Part shown: piece after piece, positions 18,679 to 28,525 of the stretch | How the letters are laid out: each line of letters begins with the position of its first letter | Numbering within the stretch: the first letter of the stretch is position 1 | NCBI RefSeq assembly: GCF_003315485.1 | Contig: NZ_QNSE01000008.1 | Coordinates: 23,325 to 87,324 of the forward strand | Length of the DNA stretch: 64,000 nucleotides | Source of the DNA: Marinomonas rhizomae | GTDB taxonomy: Bacteria; Pseudomonadota; Gammaproteobacteria; Pseudomonadales; Marinomonadaceae | Direction: 5' to 3' | Notes under the pieces: generated by a model | The model's input: the letters and a program-made list of their open reading frames with translations, nothing else | The model's database searches: none | What the model was told of the DNA's origin: nothing | Position numbers and translations under genes: made by a program

Positions 18679-20376
18679 ATGGGATTCAATACCGCACTGT
18701 CTGGCATTAAAGCGTCTGCCGATTATTTAAGTGTTACCGGTAATAATATTGCCAACGCCGATACAACGGGCTTTAAAAAGTCACGTATTGAATTTGATGA
18801 TCTCTACAATACTAGCGTACTGGGGGCCGGAAGTGGCAACAGTATTGGCTCTGGTGTGAGTGTTAGTAAGGTTTCGCAAGAGTTTTCGGCGGGTAACTTG
18901 TCTTATACTGATAATAATCTAGATCTAGCGGTAGATGGCAGTGGTTTTTTTGTCCTTGATTCTGGCATTGCTCAATCCTATACCCGTGCAGGCAATTTTA
19001 AACTGGATGAAAATGGCTTTCTGGTAACTAATACTGGGAGTAATGTGCTGGGTTTTAACGCAGTAGATGGTGTTGTTGGTGGTAATTTAGAGGACTTAAA
19101 AGTCCCAACGGATCGTATTCCTCCCGAGCCAACTACGACGATGGGTTTAAAGGTGAATTTAGACTCAAAGAGTGAAGACATTCCAGCCTTTATTAAAGCA
19201 GACTTTGATCCGTTGAATCCGGATACTTATAACTATACGCAAACGCAAGGTGTTGTTGACGGTAACGGTAAAAATCACATCGTTACTTATTATTATGCGA
19301 AAAGTGAGTTGCCAAATACTTACAAAGTCCATGCCACTGTAGATGGTAACTTGACAGATGATACTGGTGCGGCATTTTTGGGTGAAACCTACGCAACTTA
19401 TAATTCATCTGAAAGTGATACGGATTACAACGGTGATGGTACTAACGAACAGCCGTTTGAGCTTCTTTATATCGGTGCGACTGAACCTGGTGAGGCCGAT
19501 ATTGCGGCAGCGACTAAAGCTCCTTTAGCTGTGGCTGGAACATTAGGTGGTGTCGCGATTGCATCGGCGCTTGCTCCAACTGAAGTGCGTGAGCCTAGTG
19601 CTGTAGCTCGAGAAGCTTTTGATCCATTAGACCCTGATACTTATAATTACGGTAATACACGAACCGTTTTTGACTCTTTGGGTGAGGCTCATACAGTGGG
19701 TTATTACTTCATCAAACAAGGTGAAAACAATACCTATGAGCTGCGTGTAACAATGGATGGCGAAGAGAGCTATACAGATCCTTTGACAGGTGAAGATACG
19801 CGATATTTAGAAAAAAATACGACAGTCTCTTTTGATGCCGCTGGTAATTTGATGGGGGCTTATCGTGGGCTTCCTCCTTTTGGGGTAGCGCAGCCAATCA
19901 CATTAGAAATTATGGGGATTGACCCAACTAATCGTGGGCAAATCACACCGTTGGATCTAACTGGATCGACGCAGTTTGCATTAAATAATACTGATAATTT
20001 TGAGCAGAACGGTTTTTCTGCTGGTGAGCTGCAAGGTGTATCGTTTGATAGTGATGGCTTCTTGATGGCCAATTACACCAATCAACAAACGGCAACACTT
20101 GGCCAGATTGCCTTGGCAACCTTTGACAGTACTGACGGTCTTATGCCGTCAGGGCACACTTCTTGGTTGGCTAGTAAGGGTTCTGGACCTGCTGATATAG
20201 GTCGTCCAAACACAGGGACATTTGGCAAAGTTCAAGGGGGAGCGTTAGAGGAGTCTAACGTTGACCTTACGTCTGAATTGGTTGCGCTTATTGAGGCGCA
20301 GCGTAATTACCAAGCAAACAGTAAGACATTAGAAACAGAAAACACGGTTACTCAGACGATAATTAACCTACGCTAA
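18679..20376 (+). CDS. flgE: Flagellar hook protein FlgE, enlarged
   Basis: The 565-residue hook subunit is much longer than the roughly 400 of E. coli. The N-terminal MGFNTALSGIKASADYLSVTGNNIANADT and the C-terminal SNVDLTSELVALIEAQRNYQANSKTLETEN are canonical D0 regions. The central part contains two related blocks, near residues 172-235 and 310-375. Each starts FDPLxPDTYNY and continues with a YY(Y/F)-K-NTY strand pattern, so a surface domain appears to be duplicated. The ATG at 18679 is preceded by GGAG; the upstream TTG at 18667 is not preferred. Confidence 0.95.
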   Translation: MGFNTALSGIKASADYLSVTGNNIANADTTGFKKSRIEFDDLYNTSVLGAGSGNSIGSGVSVSKVSQEFSAGNLSYTDNNLDLAVDGSGFFVLDSGIAQSYTRAGNFKLDENGFLVTNTGSNVLGFNAVDGVVGGNLEDLKVPTDRIPPEPTTTMGLKVNLDSKSEDIPAFIKADFDPLNPDTYNYTQTQGVVDGNGKNHIVTYYYAKSELPNTYKVHATVDGNLTDDTGAAFLGETYATYNSSESDTDYNGDGTNEQPFELLYIGATEPGEADIAAATKAPLAVAGTLGGVAIASALAPTEVREPSAVAREAFDPLDPDTYNYGNTRTVFDSLGEAHTVGYYFIKQGENNTYELRVTMDGEESYTDPLTGEDTRYLEKNTTVSFDAAGNLMGAYRGLPPFGVAQPITLEIMGIDPTNRGQITPLDLTGSTQFALNNTDNFEQNGFSAGELQGVSFDSDGFLMANYTNQQTATLGQIALATFDSTDGLMPSGHTSWLASKGSGPADIGRPNTGTFGKVQGGALEESNVDLTSELVALIEAQRNYQANSKTLETENTVTQTIINLR

Positions 20377-20400
20377 TTTTCTGGAGAGAGAAGATTTGAT

Positions 20401-20434
20401 GCCGGAACAGCTTTGCTGTTTCGGCTTTTTTTTT
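20401..20434 (+). terminator. Terminator after flgE
   Basis: An 11-bp stem (GCCGGAACAGC with GCTGTTTCGGC, one G-U pair, loop TTT) is followed by nine T. It splits flgBCDE from flgFGHIJ. Confidence 0.9.
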
Positions 20435-20457
20435 GCCTTTTTTATTGTTTTTATAAG

Positions 20458-20474
20458 TTGGTACGTTTTTTGAT
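20458..20474 (+). promoter_or_regulatory. Weak sigma-54-like promoter upstream of flgF
   Basis: TTGGTACG, four T, then TTGAT. The GG at 20460-20461 is followed at the correct ten-base distance by GA instead of the near-invariant GC, so this is a candidate only. A promoter is expected here because a terminator separates flgE from flgF. Confidence 0.35.
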
Positions 20475-20516
20475 AGTAGTTACCCTAGTTATGTAAATTC
20501 TTCTGGGAGAATTGTA

Positions 20517-21260
20517 GTGGATAAGGCCTTATATTTAGCAATGAGTGGTGGTGTGCAAACCATGAATGCTCAAACAATACACGCTAACAATCTGGCAAAC
20601 GTTAGTACAACTGGTTTTCGATCTGACTTCGAACAGGCTCGTTCTATGCAAGTGTATGGTGATTACCATCCGAGTCGTGTTTATGCGATGACAGAGAATC
20701 CAGCGACACGCTATACGCAAGGTGACATGATACAAACAGGTAGAAACCTAGATGTTGCGGTTGCAGGAGAAGGTTTTATTGCTGTTTATGATGAAAGTGG
20801 TCAAGAGGCTTACACTCGAGCGGGTGATTTTCAAATTAATGCTGCAGGGCAGCTAGTGACAGGAAGAGGTTTGCCTGTTGCCGGTGTCGCGGGGCCTATT
20901 TTTTTGCCGCCTTCCGATAGTATTAATATTACGGCTGACGGATCTATTTCTATTGTTCCTCAAGGTGGTGCCAATAATGAAGTGGCGGTGCTTAATCAGA
21001 TTAAACTAGTGAACCCCGATAAACAAAACTTACGCAAAGAAGAAGACGGCTTAATCCATACCCGTGATGGGCAGGTAATGGAGGCCGATCCCAATGTTCA
21101 ATTGGTAAGTGGTTTTATCGAAGGAAGTAATGTAAACGCGGTTGAAGAGATGACGCACATTATGAATTTGGCCCGTCGTTTCGAAATGAATGTGAAAATG
21201 ATGGATTCTATCCGAGACAACGCAGATTCTTCTGCCCGTATTTTACAGCGAACATCTTGA
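20517..21260 (+). CDS. flgF: Flagellar basal-body rod protein FlgF
   Basis: The 247-residue proximal rod protein has MSGGVQTMNAQTIHANNLANVSTTGFRSDF at the N-terminus (a rod/hook D0 motif). Its C-terminal MTHIMNLARRFEMNVKMMDSI is typical of FlgF. The start codon is GTG with GGGAGAA upstream. It opens the flgFGHIJ cluster. Confidence 0.95.
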   Translation: MDKALYLAMSGGVQTMNAQTIHANNLANVSTTGFRSDFEQARSMQVYGDYHPSRVYAMTENPATRYTQGDMIQTGRNLDVAVAGEGFIAVYDESGQEAYTRAGDFQINAAGQLVTGRGLPVAGVAGPIFLPPSDSINITADGSISIVPQGGANNEVAVLNQIKLVNPDKQNLRKEEDGLIHTRDGQVMEADPNVQLVSGFIEGSNVNAVEEMTHIMNLARRFEMNVKMMDSIRDNADSSARILQRTS

Positions 21261-21322
21261 TCTCGGTCTGATATTGCATAACAAATAGCGTAAAGAATAA
21301 CGGAATTAAATGAGAGGCTTTT

Positions 21323-22108
21323 ATGAATTCGGCATTATGGGTTAGTAAAACCGGTTTAAGTGCGATGGATAAACAATTAAACGTCGTAGCCAACAACTTG
21401 GCAAACGTTTCGACGACTGCATTTAAAAAAGACAGAGCAGTGTTTGAAGATCTTATGTATAAAACCGTGCGAGCACCAGGTGGCTTGAGTGCTCAAAATG
21501 CTGAGTTACCATCAGGTTTGCAGCTAGGTACTGGTGTTAAAGTTGGAGCAACACAAAAAGATTTCTCCAATGGCGACTACAATATGACGGATAGACAGCT
21601 TGATGTTGCTATTCAAGGTAAAGGTTTTTTACAGGTTTTACAGCCTGATGGAACGATTGCCTACACACGTGATGGAAGTCTTCAGCTTAATAGTCAGGGA
21701 CAGCTTGCTACATCTGGCGGTTTAGTGGTTGAGCCAGGGATTCAAATTGATCCAGATGCGATTGAAATTATGATTGCAGAAGATGGTATTGTGTCAGTCC
21801 GTAAGAATGGTGATGCTGATGCTCAGCAAGTTGGTGCGATTAATATTGCTGGGTTTATTAATCCGACTGGCTTAAGTTCTGCTGGACAAAATATATTCAC
21901 AGAGACAAATGCGAGTGGTCCTCCATTGGTAGGTGTGCCAGGTACCGACTCATTAGGTACTATCGCTCAAGGAATGCTTGAGGCGTCTAACGTGAACTCT
22001 ATTGAGGAGTTGGTTAATATGATCACGACGCAACGAGCTTATGAAATGAATTCAAAAGTTATCGCGTCTGCGGATGGCATGATGAGCTTTGCAATACAGC
22101 AGTTATAG
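21323..22108 (+). CDS. flgG: Flagellar distal rod protein FlgG
   Basis: The 261-residue distal rod protein has MNSALWVSKTGLSAMDKQLNVVANNLANVSTTAFKK at the N-terminus. The SNVNSIEELVNMITTQRAYEMNSKVIASAD C-terminal helix is diagnostic for FlgG. Length is the same as in E. coli (260). GAGAGG precedes the ATG. The flgH start follows 14 bases after the stop. Confidence 0.97.
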   Translation: MNSALWVSKTGLSAMDKQLNVVANNLANVSTTAFKKDRAVFEDLMYKTVRAPGGLSAQNAELPSGLQLGTGVKVGATQKDFSNGDYNMTDRQLDVAIQGKGFLQVLQPDGTIAYTRDGSLQLNSQGQLATSGGLVVEPGIQIDPDAIEIMIAEDGIVSVRKNGDADAQQVGAINIAGFINPTGLSSAGQNIFTETNASGPPLVGVPGTDSLGTIAQGMLEASNVNSIEELVNMITTQRAYEMNSKVIASADGMMSFAIQQL

Positions 22109-22121
22109 TGACGTGTGGAAT

Positions 22122-22979
22122 ATGATGAAGATTAAATTTGCATTTTTAGTGGCTTTTAGCGCTTGTTTGTCTGGTTGTCTTTCTTGGGACGTTAACCAGC
22201 AAGCTGTTGCTAATGCGGCCGCCGCGGGGGCAGCCGCAGCGGCAACGGATGCGGTTATTGACGCGGTCACTGATGATGACGATGATGCTGAAGAGTCTGA
22301 AGAGTCTCCATCAGATGTTCCACGAAAAGGGTTTGTACCAGACCCTAATGACCCATTAAATGGGCCAAATATAAGCCAATCTATTCAGTCAGATGACCCT
22401 TATTATGCGCCAGTGCATCCGAATGGTATGACGCCTTCGCAGGCTCCAACAGGTGGTATTTATCAGACGAGTATGGGGGACGTATTTTTTGGTGATCAGA
22501 AAGCCAGCAAAGTTGGTGATATCTTGACCATTAACTTGAATGAGACCACAACCTCGACTAAGGCGAATGCGGCAACGGTTTCCAAGTCTTCTTCAGCAAC
22601 CATCGAAAATCCGACGATATTAGGGCAAGAGTTGAAGGTCGATACAACACTTCCTCAACAAGGGACAGATTTTTCTGGGAACGCCTCAGCGAACCAAAAT
22701 AATAGTTTAAGTGGTACGATATCAGTAACTGTATATAAAGCGTATCCAAATGGTTTGTTGGCGGTACGAGGGGAGAAATGGCTACGCTTAAATCAAGGTG
22801 ACGAATACATTCGTTTCTCTGGGGTAGTTCGTAAACAAGATATTTCACCAAATAACACGGTAGAATCTGAACGCGTTGCTGACGCGAGAATTACGTATTC
22901 TGGTACTGGTGATGTCGCAGCTGGAAGTGAGCAGGGCTGGGTAAGTCGCTTGCTTAACTCCAGTGATATGCCTTATTAA
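22122..22979 (+). CDS. flgH: Flagellar L-ring lipoprotein FlgH with N-terminal insert
   Basis: The 285-residue protein forms the outer-membrane L ring. The start at 22122 gives a lipoprotein signal peptide ending LSGC with the lipidated Cys at residue 19; the ORF extension to 22089 would destroy it. Residues about 27-65 are an Ala-rich stretch followed by a run of Asp and Glu, then a Pro-rich linker. This accounts for the extra length over the roughly 230 residues usual in E. coli. The conserved core (MGDVFFGDQKASKVGDILTI, LLAVRGEKWLRLNQGDEYIR) is intact. Confidence 0.94.
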   Translation: MMKIKFAFLVAFSACLSGCLSWDVNQQAVANAAAAGAAAAATDAVIDAVTDDDDDAEESEESPSDVPRKGFVPDPNDPLNGPNISQSIQSDDPYYAPVHPNGMTPSQAPTGGIYQTSMGDVFFGDQKASKVGDILTINLNETTTSTKANAATVSKSSSATIENPTILGQELKVDTTLPQQGTDFSGNASANQNNSLSGTISVTVYKAYPNGLLAVRGEKWLRLNQGDEYIRFSGVVRKQDISPNNTVESERVADARITYSGTGDVAAGSEQGWVSRLLNSSDMPY

Positions 22980-23028
22980 TTTTATGATATAACAGCTGAG
23001 AGGTTTGCTCCTCTTAATAGGTGATGTG

Positions 23029-24117
23029 ATGAAGCACATAGCGCTAATTGTCTTATACTTTTTGTCTTTTTCTGTTCAGGCTGAGCGCTTGAAGGACATT
23101 GCTAGTGTTCAGGGCGTCCGAGAAAACCAATTGTTTGGCTATGGCTTAGTGATTGGCCTTAATGGTACGGGTGACAGTACGGCTTTTACTAACCAGAGTT
23201 TTGCCAGTATGTTGTCTCGCTTTGGTGTTACCTTACCAGAAGGGGTTAACGCCACGTCTAAAAATGTCGCAGCGGTTTCTTTGACGGCTACTTTACCTGC
23301 GTTTTCTAAGCCTGGTCAAAAAATTGATGTCACCGTCTCGTCTATAGGTAATGCGAGTGCTTTACGTGGCGGGACTCTGCTTTTATCTACACTGAAAGGG
23401 GCCGATGGTGCTGTTTATGCGATAGCTCAAGGTAATTTAGTGGTTGGTGGATTGGGAGCAAATGGAGCCGATGGATCACGAACTTCAGGCAATGTCCCTA
23501 CGGTTGGTCGTATCCCAAATGGTGCTAGTGTTGAGCGCATGGTTCCTAGTAGTTTTAATACTGGCGATACTTTGACATTCAACCTTAATCGTCCGGATTT
23601 CACGACAGCGAAGCAAGTCACTGATAAGATTAATAACCTTTTAGGCTCGGGGGTCGCGACGACGCTGGATGCGACGTCTATTCGGGTGTCTGCGCCACGA
23701 GATTCTAGTCAGCGTGTTACCTACTTATCGATTCTTGAAAACCTTGAAGTTGAAGTGGCTGAAGAGCGTGCACGCATCGTGGTTAACTCTCGTACCGGGA
23801 CTATTATTATTGGTCAGCACGTCAAGGTGTCCCCCGCGGCGATCACTCATGGTAGTTTGACGGTGACTATTAAGGAGGTGCCACCGGTTGTCGGAAAAGA
23901 CGGCACAGTTACTGGGGGGGAGACGATTGTATCGCCTCGTGAAGGTATTGAAATCGCACCAAACAGCGGTCATATGTTTGTGTTTGATCCAGGCGCCTCG
24001 CTGAATGATATTGTTCGCGCCGTAAATCAAGTCGGTGCAGCACCAGGGGATGTTATGGCGATTTTAGAAGGCTTGAAACAAGCTGGTGCGATTAATGCTG
24101 ACTTAGTTGTCATATAG
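23029..24117 (+). CDS. flgI: Flagellar P-ring protein FlgI
   Basis: The 362-residue protein is exported by Sec; a signal peptide [18 protein letters not shown] ends at about residue 18. It builds the periplasmic P ring around the rod. [30 protein letters not shown] at the mature N-terminus is the family signature. The start at 23029 has AGGTGA upstream and gives a proper signal peptide, unlike the TTG at 23005. It is followed eight bases later by flgJ. Confidence 0.96.
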   Translation: MKHIALIVLYFLSFSVQAERLKDIASVQGVRENQLFGYGLVIGLNGTGDSTAFTNQSFASMLSRFGVTLPEGVNATSKNVAAVSLTATLPAFSKPGQKIDVTVSSIGNASALRGGTLLLSTLKGADGAVYAIAQGNLVVGGLGANGADGSRTSGNVPTVGRIPNGASVERMVPSSFNTGDTLTFNLNRPDFTTAKQVTDKINNLLGSGVATTLDATSIRVSAPRDSSQRVTYLSILENLEVEVAEERARIVVNSRTGTIIIGQHVKVSPAAITHGSLTVTIKEVPPVVGKDGTVTGGETIVSPREGIEIAPNSGHMFVFDPGASLNDIVRAVNQVGAAPGDVMAILEGLKQAGAINADLVVI

Positions 24118-24125
24118 GTTTGGTT

Positions 24126-25112
24126 ATGAATTCAGTATCGCCAAAGCAAGATTTTTTCGCGGATTTTTCTACGCTAACGGATTTAAAGACTAAGGCTCAA
24201 AAAGATCCTGATGCCGCATTAAAGGACGTTGCTCAGCAGTTTGAATCTATCTTTATCAATATGCTGTTGAAGAATATGCGCAGCACAAATGAAGCAATTG
24301 GCAGTGATTTGTTTTCCAGTGCACAGACTAAGCAATATCAAGAGATGATGGATTCTCAAATGTCGCAGAGTATGGCGCAGTCCGGTGGCATAGGTTTGTC
24401 CGACGCGCTTATTCGTCAATACCAAACTCAGCAGCAAGGTCGTATTAGTTCTCCTGAGGCGAAGGAGCGGGGTGATACGGATTTTCTGAATCAAGTTGTT
24501 AAACAAGACTTAGTTCGCATTCAAGCTTTGGCCCATCGAGCTTCTACTGAATTTATTCAAGCCGTTCAGCAGGAAACTCAGCAAAAACAACAGAATATTA
24601 ACGAAGCCGGGGTGGTCGATACGCCTTCGGCTCTTTCTGTCGTGTTTGGGTCGCCCGATGAGTTTGTTAACAATCTATGGCCACATGCTCAACAGGCCGC
24701 GGAGAAGCTTGGTGTTAACCCCAAGGCAATATTGGCTCAGGCGGCTTTGGAAACTGGCTGGGGAAAATATCCGATTGCTAAAGAAGACGGCGCAGCTAGC
24801 TTTAATCTATTTGGTATCAAAGCGGATAATCGTTGGCAGGGCGATCGCGCTGTTGTTAATACATTAGAGTTTCGTGATGGCGTGGCAAAGCGCGAGAAAG
24901 CGGCGTTTCGTGCTTATGATTCTTTTTCACAAAGCTTTGATGATTATGCAAATTTTATTTCTTCCAGTGAGCGGTATAAAGATGCCTTGCAGGCTGGGGA
25001 TGACGCGTCAATGTTTGCCGCTTCTTTGCAAAAAGGCGGGTATGCTACGGATCCTAAGTACTCTGAGAAAATTGAAAGCATCCTTTCTAGCAAGTGGTTT
25101 CAAGGCTTGTAA
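24126..25112 (+). CDS. flgJ: Flagellar rod-cap/peptidoglycan hydrolase FlgJ
   Basis: The 328-residue bifunctional protein has an N-terminal rod-capping domain (about residues 25-100, QQFESIFINMLLKNMRSTNEAIGSD). Its C-terminal glucosaminidase domain (about 170-328) includes ILAQAALETGWGKYPI with the catalytic Glu and FNLFGIKAD, and opens the murein for the rod. The Lys/Gln-rich linker lies between them. Both domains look complete. Confidence 0.96.
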   Translation: MNSVSPKQDFFADFSTLTDLKTKAQKDPDAALKDVAQQFESIFINMLLKNMRSTNEAIGSDLFSSAQTKQYQEMMDSQMSQSMAQSGGIGLSDALIRQYQTQQQGRISSPEAKERGDTDFLNQVVKQDLVRIQALAHRASTEFIQAVQQETQQKQQNINEAGVVDTPSALSVVFGSPDEFVNNLWPHAQQAAEKLGVNPKAILAQAALETGWGKYPIAKEDGAASFNLFGIKADNRWQGDRAVVNTLEFRDGVAKREKAAFRAYDSFSQSFDDYANFISSSERYKDALQAGDDASMFAASLQKGGYATDPKYSEKIESILSSKWFQGL

Positions 25113-25137
25113 TAATAAAATCACCTAATTCACACTG

Positions 25138-25168
25138 TTGGTAAAGTTTTTGCATTAATAGCCGATAG
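25138..25168 (+). promoter_or_regulatory. Interleaved sigma-54 and sigma-28 promoters of flgKL
   Basis: A sigma-28 site is nearly perfect: TAAAGTTT at 25142-25149, 11 bases, GCCGATAG at 25161-25168. In the same bases a sigma-54 site can be read: TTGG with GG at 25140-25141, ten bases, GC at 25152-25153 within TTGCA. The two polymerases could not bind at the same time. The flgK ATG is about 43 bases downstream of the sigma-28 -10 box. Confidence 0.75.
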
Positions 25169-25211
25169 AGCTTAAAGGTTATTTCTGAAAAACGTGCTAG
25201 GGGTGTAGGCT

Positions 25212-27188
25212 ATGGCCTCAAATTTATATTCAATTGGATTGTCTGGACTGCAGTCTAGTAATGCCCGTATTAATACTGCGGGGCAGAATACATCCAATGT
25301 GGATACTGAAGGCTACAGCCGTCAAAGAACTGACACCACTAGTTCACCTGTTGGAGGTGTTGTACTTCGTGATACATCGCGGCTTGTCGATAACTTTGTT
25401 AGCGCTCAAGTACGCTCCGACACTTCAGATTTTTCCTATTATGACACTTACCATTCGTTACTGACGATGTCAGATAGTCTACTTGCGGAAGACAGTGTTG
25501 CCTTGACGGGTTACCTTGATAAAGCGTTCAGTGCGTTGCAGGCGGCAAATAACGATCCAACCTCGCCCTCTTTAAGGCAATTGGCTCACTCCAGTTTGAA
25601 TAACCTTGTTGATCAGTATAAAACGCTTTCCGGTATGGTATCGGATCAAGAAGACTTAGTTGATCAGCAGTTGTCATCATCGCTGACTGATATTAACGCT
25701 ATCACCACGAAAATCTCGAACCTGAATGGTAAAATATTAAGAGAAGAAGGCTTGTCTATATCGCCTGCAAACGAGCTGCGAGATCAGCAAGAACTTTTAG
25801 TAAAGGATCTTTCCAAATATCTAGATGTTAACGCTCAGTTTAATGATAAAGGTTTGATGACAATTCAATTAGTGAATGGTCAGCCTTTAGTGATGGATCA
25901 AAAGACAACTGAGTTGAAGGCGCTTTCTAATCCTATGAATCCGAAAAAAATTGACTTAGTCGTCAGTTTTGGTGATTACAATGTTGGCTTAAAAACCGAT
26001 AGTTTAGGCGGTAGTGTTGGAGGGTTGGTTGATTTTCGTTCAGAGTTTAGTGAGTATGCTGATCGTACTTTGGGCCAGCATGCTATTGCAATATCGGATG
26101 CTATGAACACTCAGAATGCGAAAGGTCTGGATGCAAATGGTGATTTTGGTAGGGACTTGTTTTCGCTGGGTGATATAGATATTTTTTCCAGTGCAGATAA
26201 TATCCATAAACTTGCTGATATCTCCGTGAAAGTGTCAGCAGGTGAAGCTTCAAAAATCACGAAAGATACTTATGAACTTACTAGAACAGATGATGACCGG
26301 TTCGCTATCACAAAATACGATTTACATGGTAAATCAGTGGGGGCATCGACTGTTTTTGATCTTTCAAGCATGACACCTAATGCTAATGGTTATTACAAAA
26401 TTGACGAATTGGGTTTAGATTTCAAAGTAGGCGATTTAAATTCTATTGATCAGGATGATGTCTTTCGTTTTACTCCAACGGCTGGTGCTGCTGCGAGTTT
26501 GAGTTTACATGCGAAAAATGGTGATGCTCTTGCATTGAGTGCGCCAGTTGGAGTGTCGACACATTCAGATAACCTATCCGATGCGAGAATCTCCCTGTCT
26601 TCAGTGACGAATACTCAACCAAACTCATCAGCATTTTCGTTAGATGGTTCTCTTTACCCAAGTGCGCCACATCAAATCTATTTTACCTCGCCAAGCTCCT
26701 ATGTTGTCCGAGACGCATTTGGGGGGACTATCGCCTCTGTGGATAATGTACTTCAATATAGTAATTTGTTAGAGCAGGCTGGTTTGTCAGGAGAGGCAGG
26801 CTTTGATGTATCAGTTTCATCTAAGCCGCAGCAAGGCGATGAATTTTCTATTAGTACTGATAATTTGGGGCCGTCCGATAACTTTAATGGTATAGCACTT
26901 ATTGATTTACAAAATCATTCATTGGTAGAGGGGAAGGCGAGTTTAACCAAAGCGTTCGCGGGTTTCGTTTCCTATGTTGGGACGAAGACAGCAGAAGCCG
27001 CGGGCCATGCAGAATCTAGTGAAGTTATTATGAATGACAGTGTTAAACGTCGTGATAGATTGTCAGCCGTTAGTCTTGATGAAGAGGCTGTGAACCTTTT
27101 GAAATACCAGCAATCTTATTCAGCTTCCGCTCAAGTGGTTACTGCTGCTCGTACCACGTTTGAGACATTGCTAGGGATTATGAGGTAA
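25212..27188 (+). CDS. flgK: Flagellar hook-filament junction protein FlgK
   Basis: The 658-residue junction protein (HAP1) joins hook and filament. The N-terminal NLYSIGLSGLQSSNARINTAGQNTSNVDTEGYSRQR and the C-terminal SLDEEAVNLLKYQQSYSASAQVVTAARTTFETLLG are canonical. It is about 110 residues longer than the E. coli protein, with the extra length in the variable centre, as in many marine gammaproteobacteria. It begins the flgK-flgL-HD-GYP unit; flgL starts four bases after the stop. Confidence 0.95.
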   Translation: MASNLYSIGLSGLQSSNARINTAGQNTSNVDTEGYSRQRTDTTSSPVGGVVLRDTSRLVDNFVSAQVRSDTSDFSYYDTYHSLLTMSDSLLAEDSVALTGYLDKAFSALQAANNDPTSPSLRQLAHSSLNNLVDQYKTLSGMVSDQEDLVDQQLSSSLTDINAITTKISNLNGKILREEGLSISPANELRDQQELLVKDLSKYLDVNAQFNDKGLMTIQLVNGQPLVMDQKTTELKALSNPMNPKKIDLVVSFGDYNVGLKTDSLGGSVGGLVDFRSEFSEYADRTLGQHAIAISDAMNTQNAKGLDANGDFGRDLFSLGDIDIFSSADNIHKLADISVKVSAGEASKITKDTYELTRTDDDRFAITKYDLHGKSVGASTVFDLSSMTPNANGYYKIDELGLDFKVGDLNSIDQDDVFRFTPTAGAAASLSLHAKNGDALALSAPVGVSTHSDNLSDARISLSSVTNTQPNSSAFSLDGSLYPSAPHQIYFTSPSSYVVRDAFGGTIASVDNVLQYSNLLEQAGLSGEAGFDVSVSSKPQQGDEFSISTDNLGPSDNFNGIALIDLQNHSLVEGKASLTKAFAGFVSYVGTKTAEAAGHAESSEVIMNDSVKRRDRLSAVSLDEEAVNLLKYQQSYSASAQVVTAARTTFETLLGIMR

Positions 27189-27192
27189 GTTT

Positions 27193-28503
27193 ATGCGAGT
27201 GACGAATAATTTAATTTATGGTCAGTCGAGCAGAGCGATTGGTCAAGCTAATGAAAAAATTCTACATGCCCAAGAAAAAATATCGGCACAAACTGATATT
27301 GTTAAACCAAGTGATGACCCTGTTGGCGCTAGTCAAATACTGATGTATGAAGGCAATAATAATCGCCTTAAGCTTTTTGATGAGTCTATCAATATGGCAA
27401 CCAGTAACCTAGAGTATCAAGAGGTCGCTTTAGAGAGCCTAAATGACTCTTTGGATGATGTTCGTACGCTGTTTATTCAAGCGCAGAATGATATCAATAC
27501 TCAAGAAGATATTGATGCCATTGTTCAAGAAGTGGCTTTGATCACTGAGTCCATGGGCGAATTAATGAATTCGAAAAGTGCTGATGGGAACTATATTTTT
27601 GCCGGAACAGACACTCAAGGGCCGCCGTTTATATTAGATAGCCAAGGTCGCTATCAATGGGCAGGTAATGAGGGGCAAAAATACGCGCAAATATCAGAAG
27701 ACATGAAAATTCCTGTTTCGGATTCGGGAAAGAAGCTCTTTCAGGATATTTGGACAAATCGAACTTTTACGACAGAAGTGTTAACGGGTGATGTGAAAAT
27801 TTCAACTAAAGTTGCCAGTCAAGGAGATTTCAGCCAATTTATGGCAGATAACTATGACCCAGAAACCCCAGCATTAAATATCTTCCATTTAACGACGACG
27901 CCAATTATTGAAGATGGAGCCACACCGCCACCTGTTGACTCTACTAATCTTGGCTCAGATACAAAAGCAGATCAAGATAGACGCCGTGCTTTTGATGGTA
28001 CGCCAGGTGCTTACAGTATTACCAATAGCCAGGGAGAGGTTGTTTCTTCTGGCTTATATACGGCAGGTAAGCCGATTGCTTTTGGTGGCATGTCCTTTCT
28101 TGTTAGAGGGGAGCCAGGAACAACCGCAGATGTAAGGTTAGATAAACCAAGACGAGACAATGTACTGAATGAAATTAATGATACTCTGGCGATCTTGAGT
28201 GATCGTAACTCGACGCACGAAGAACGAGAGCGATCTTTTTTTGATGCAACGACAAGTATTAATAATACTCAATTGAAAGTTGGCGAAGGTCGCTCTTCCG
28301 TTGGTGCTCGTTTAAATATTCTTCGTGATAGAGAAAACTTTAGTTCAGCGAATCAACTGTCGAATGCAGTGGCTCAAGATCGTGTTGGGGGATTGGATAT
28401 CGCGGCAGCGGCAACGGAACTGTCTATGAAAGAGTCTGCACTCAGTGCTTCACAAAAAGTGTTTACTCGAATGAGTAATCTTTCTCTATTTAATAAAATG
28501 TAA
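27193..28503 (+). CDS. flgL: Flagellar hook-filament junction protein FlgL
   Basis: The 436-residue HAP3 junction protein is related to flagellin. MRVTNNLIYGQSSRAIGQANEKILHAQEKIS and KPSDDPVGASQIL match the flagellin-like N-terminal helix. The C-terminal helix carries ATELSMKESALSASQKVFTRMSNLSLFNKM. It is about 120 residues longer than the E. coli protein. It is co-transcribed with flgK and followed after 22 bases by the HD-GYP gene. Confidence 0.95.
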   Translation: MRVTNNLIYGQSSRAIGQANEKILHAQEKISAQTDIVKPSDDPVGASQILMYEGNNNRLKLFDESINMATSNLEYQEVALESLNDSLDDVRTLFIQAQNDINTQEDIDAIVQEVALITESMGELMNSKSADGNYIFAGTDTQGPPFILDSQGRYQWAGNEGQKYAQISEDMKIPVSDSGKKLFQDIWTNRTFTTEVLTGDVKISTKVASQGDFSQFMADNYDPETPALNIFHLTTTPIIEDGATPPPVDSTNLGSDTKADQDRRRAFDGTPGAYSITNSQGEVVSSGLYTAGKPIAFGGMSFLVRGEPGTTADVRLDKPRRDNVLNEINDTLAILSDRNSTHEERERSFFDATTSINNTQLKVGEGRSSVGARLNILRDRENFSSANQLSNAVAQDRVGGLDIAAAATELSMKESALSASQKVFTRMSNLSLFNKM

Positions 28504-28525
28504 GCTCTGGGATATAAGGTAAAAG

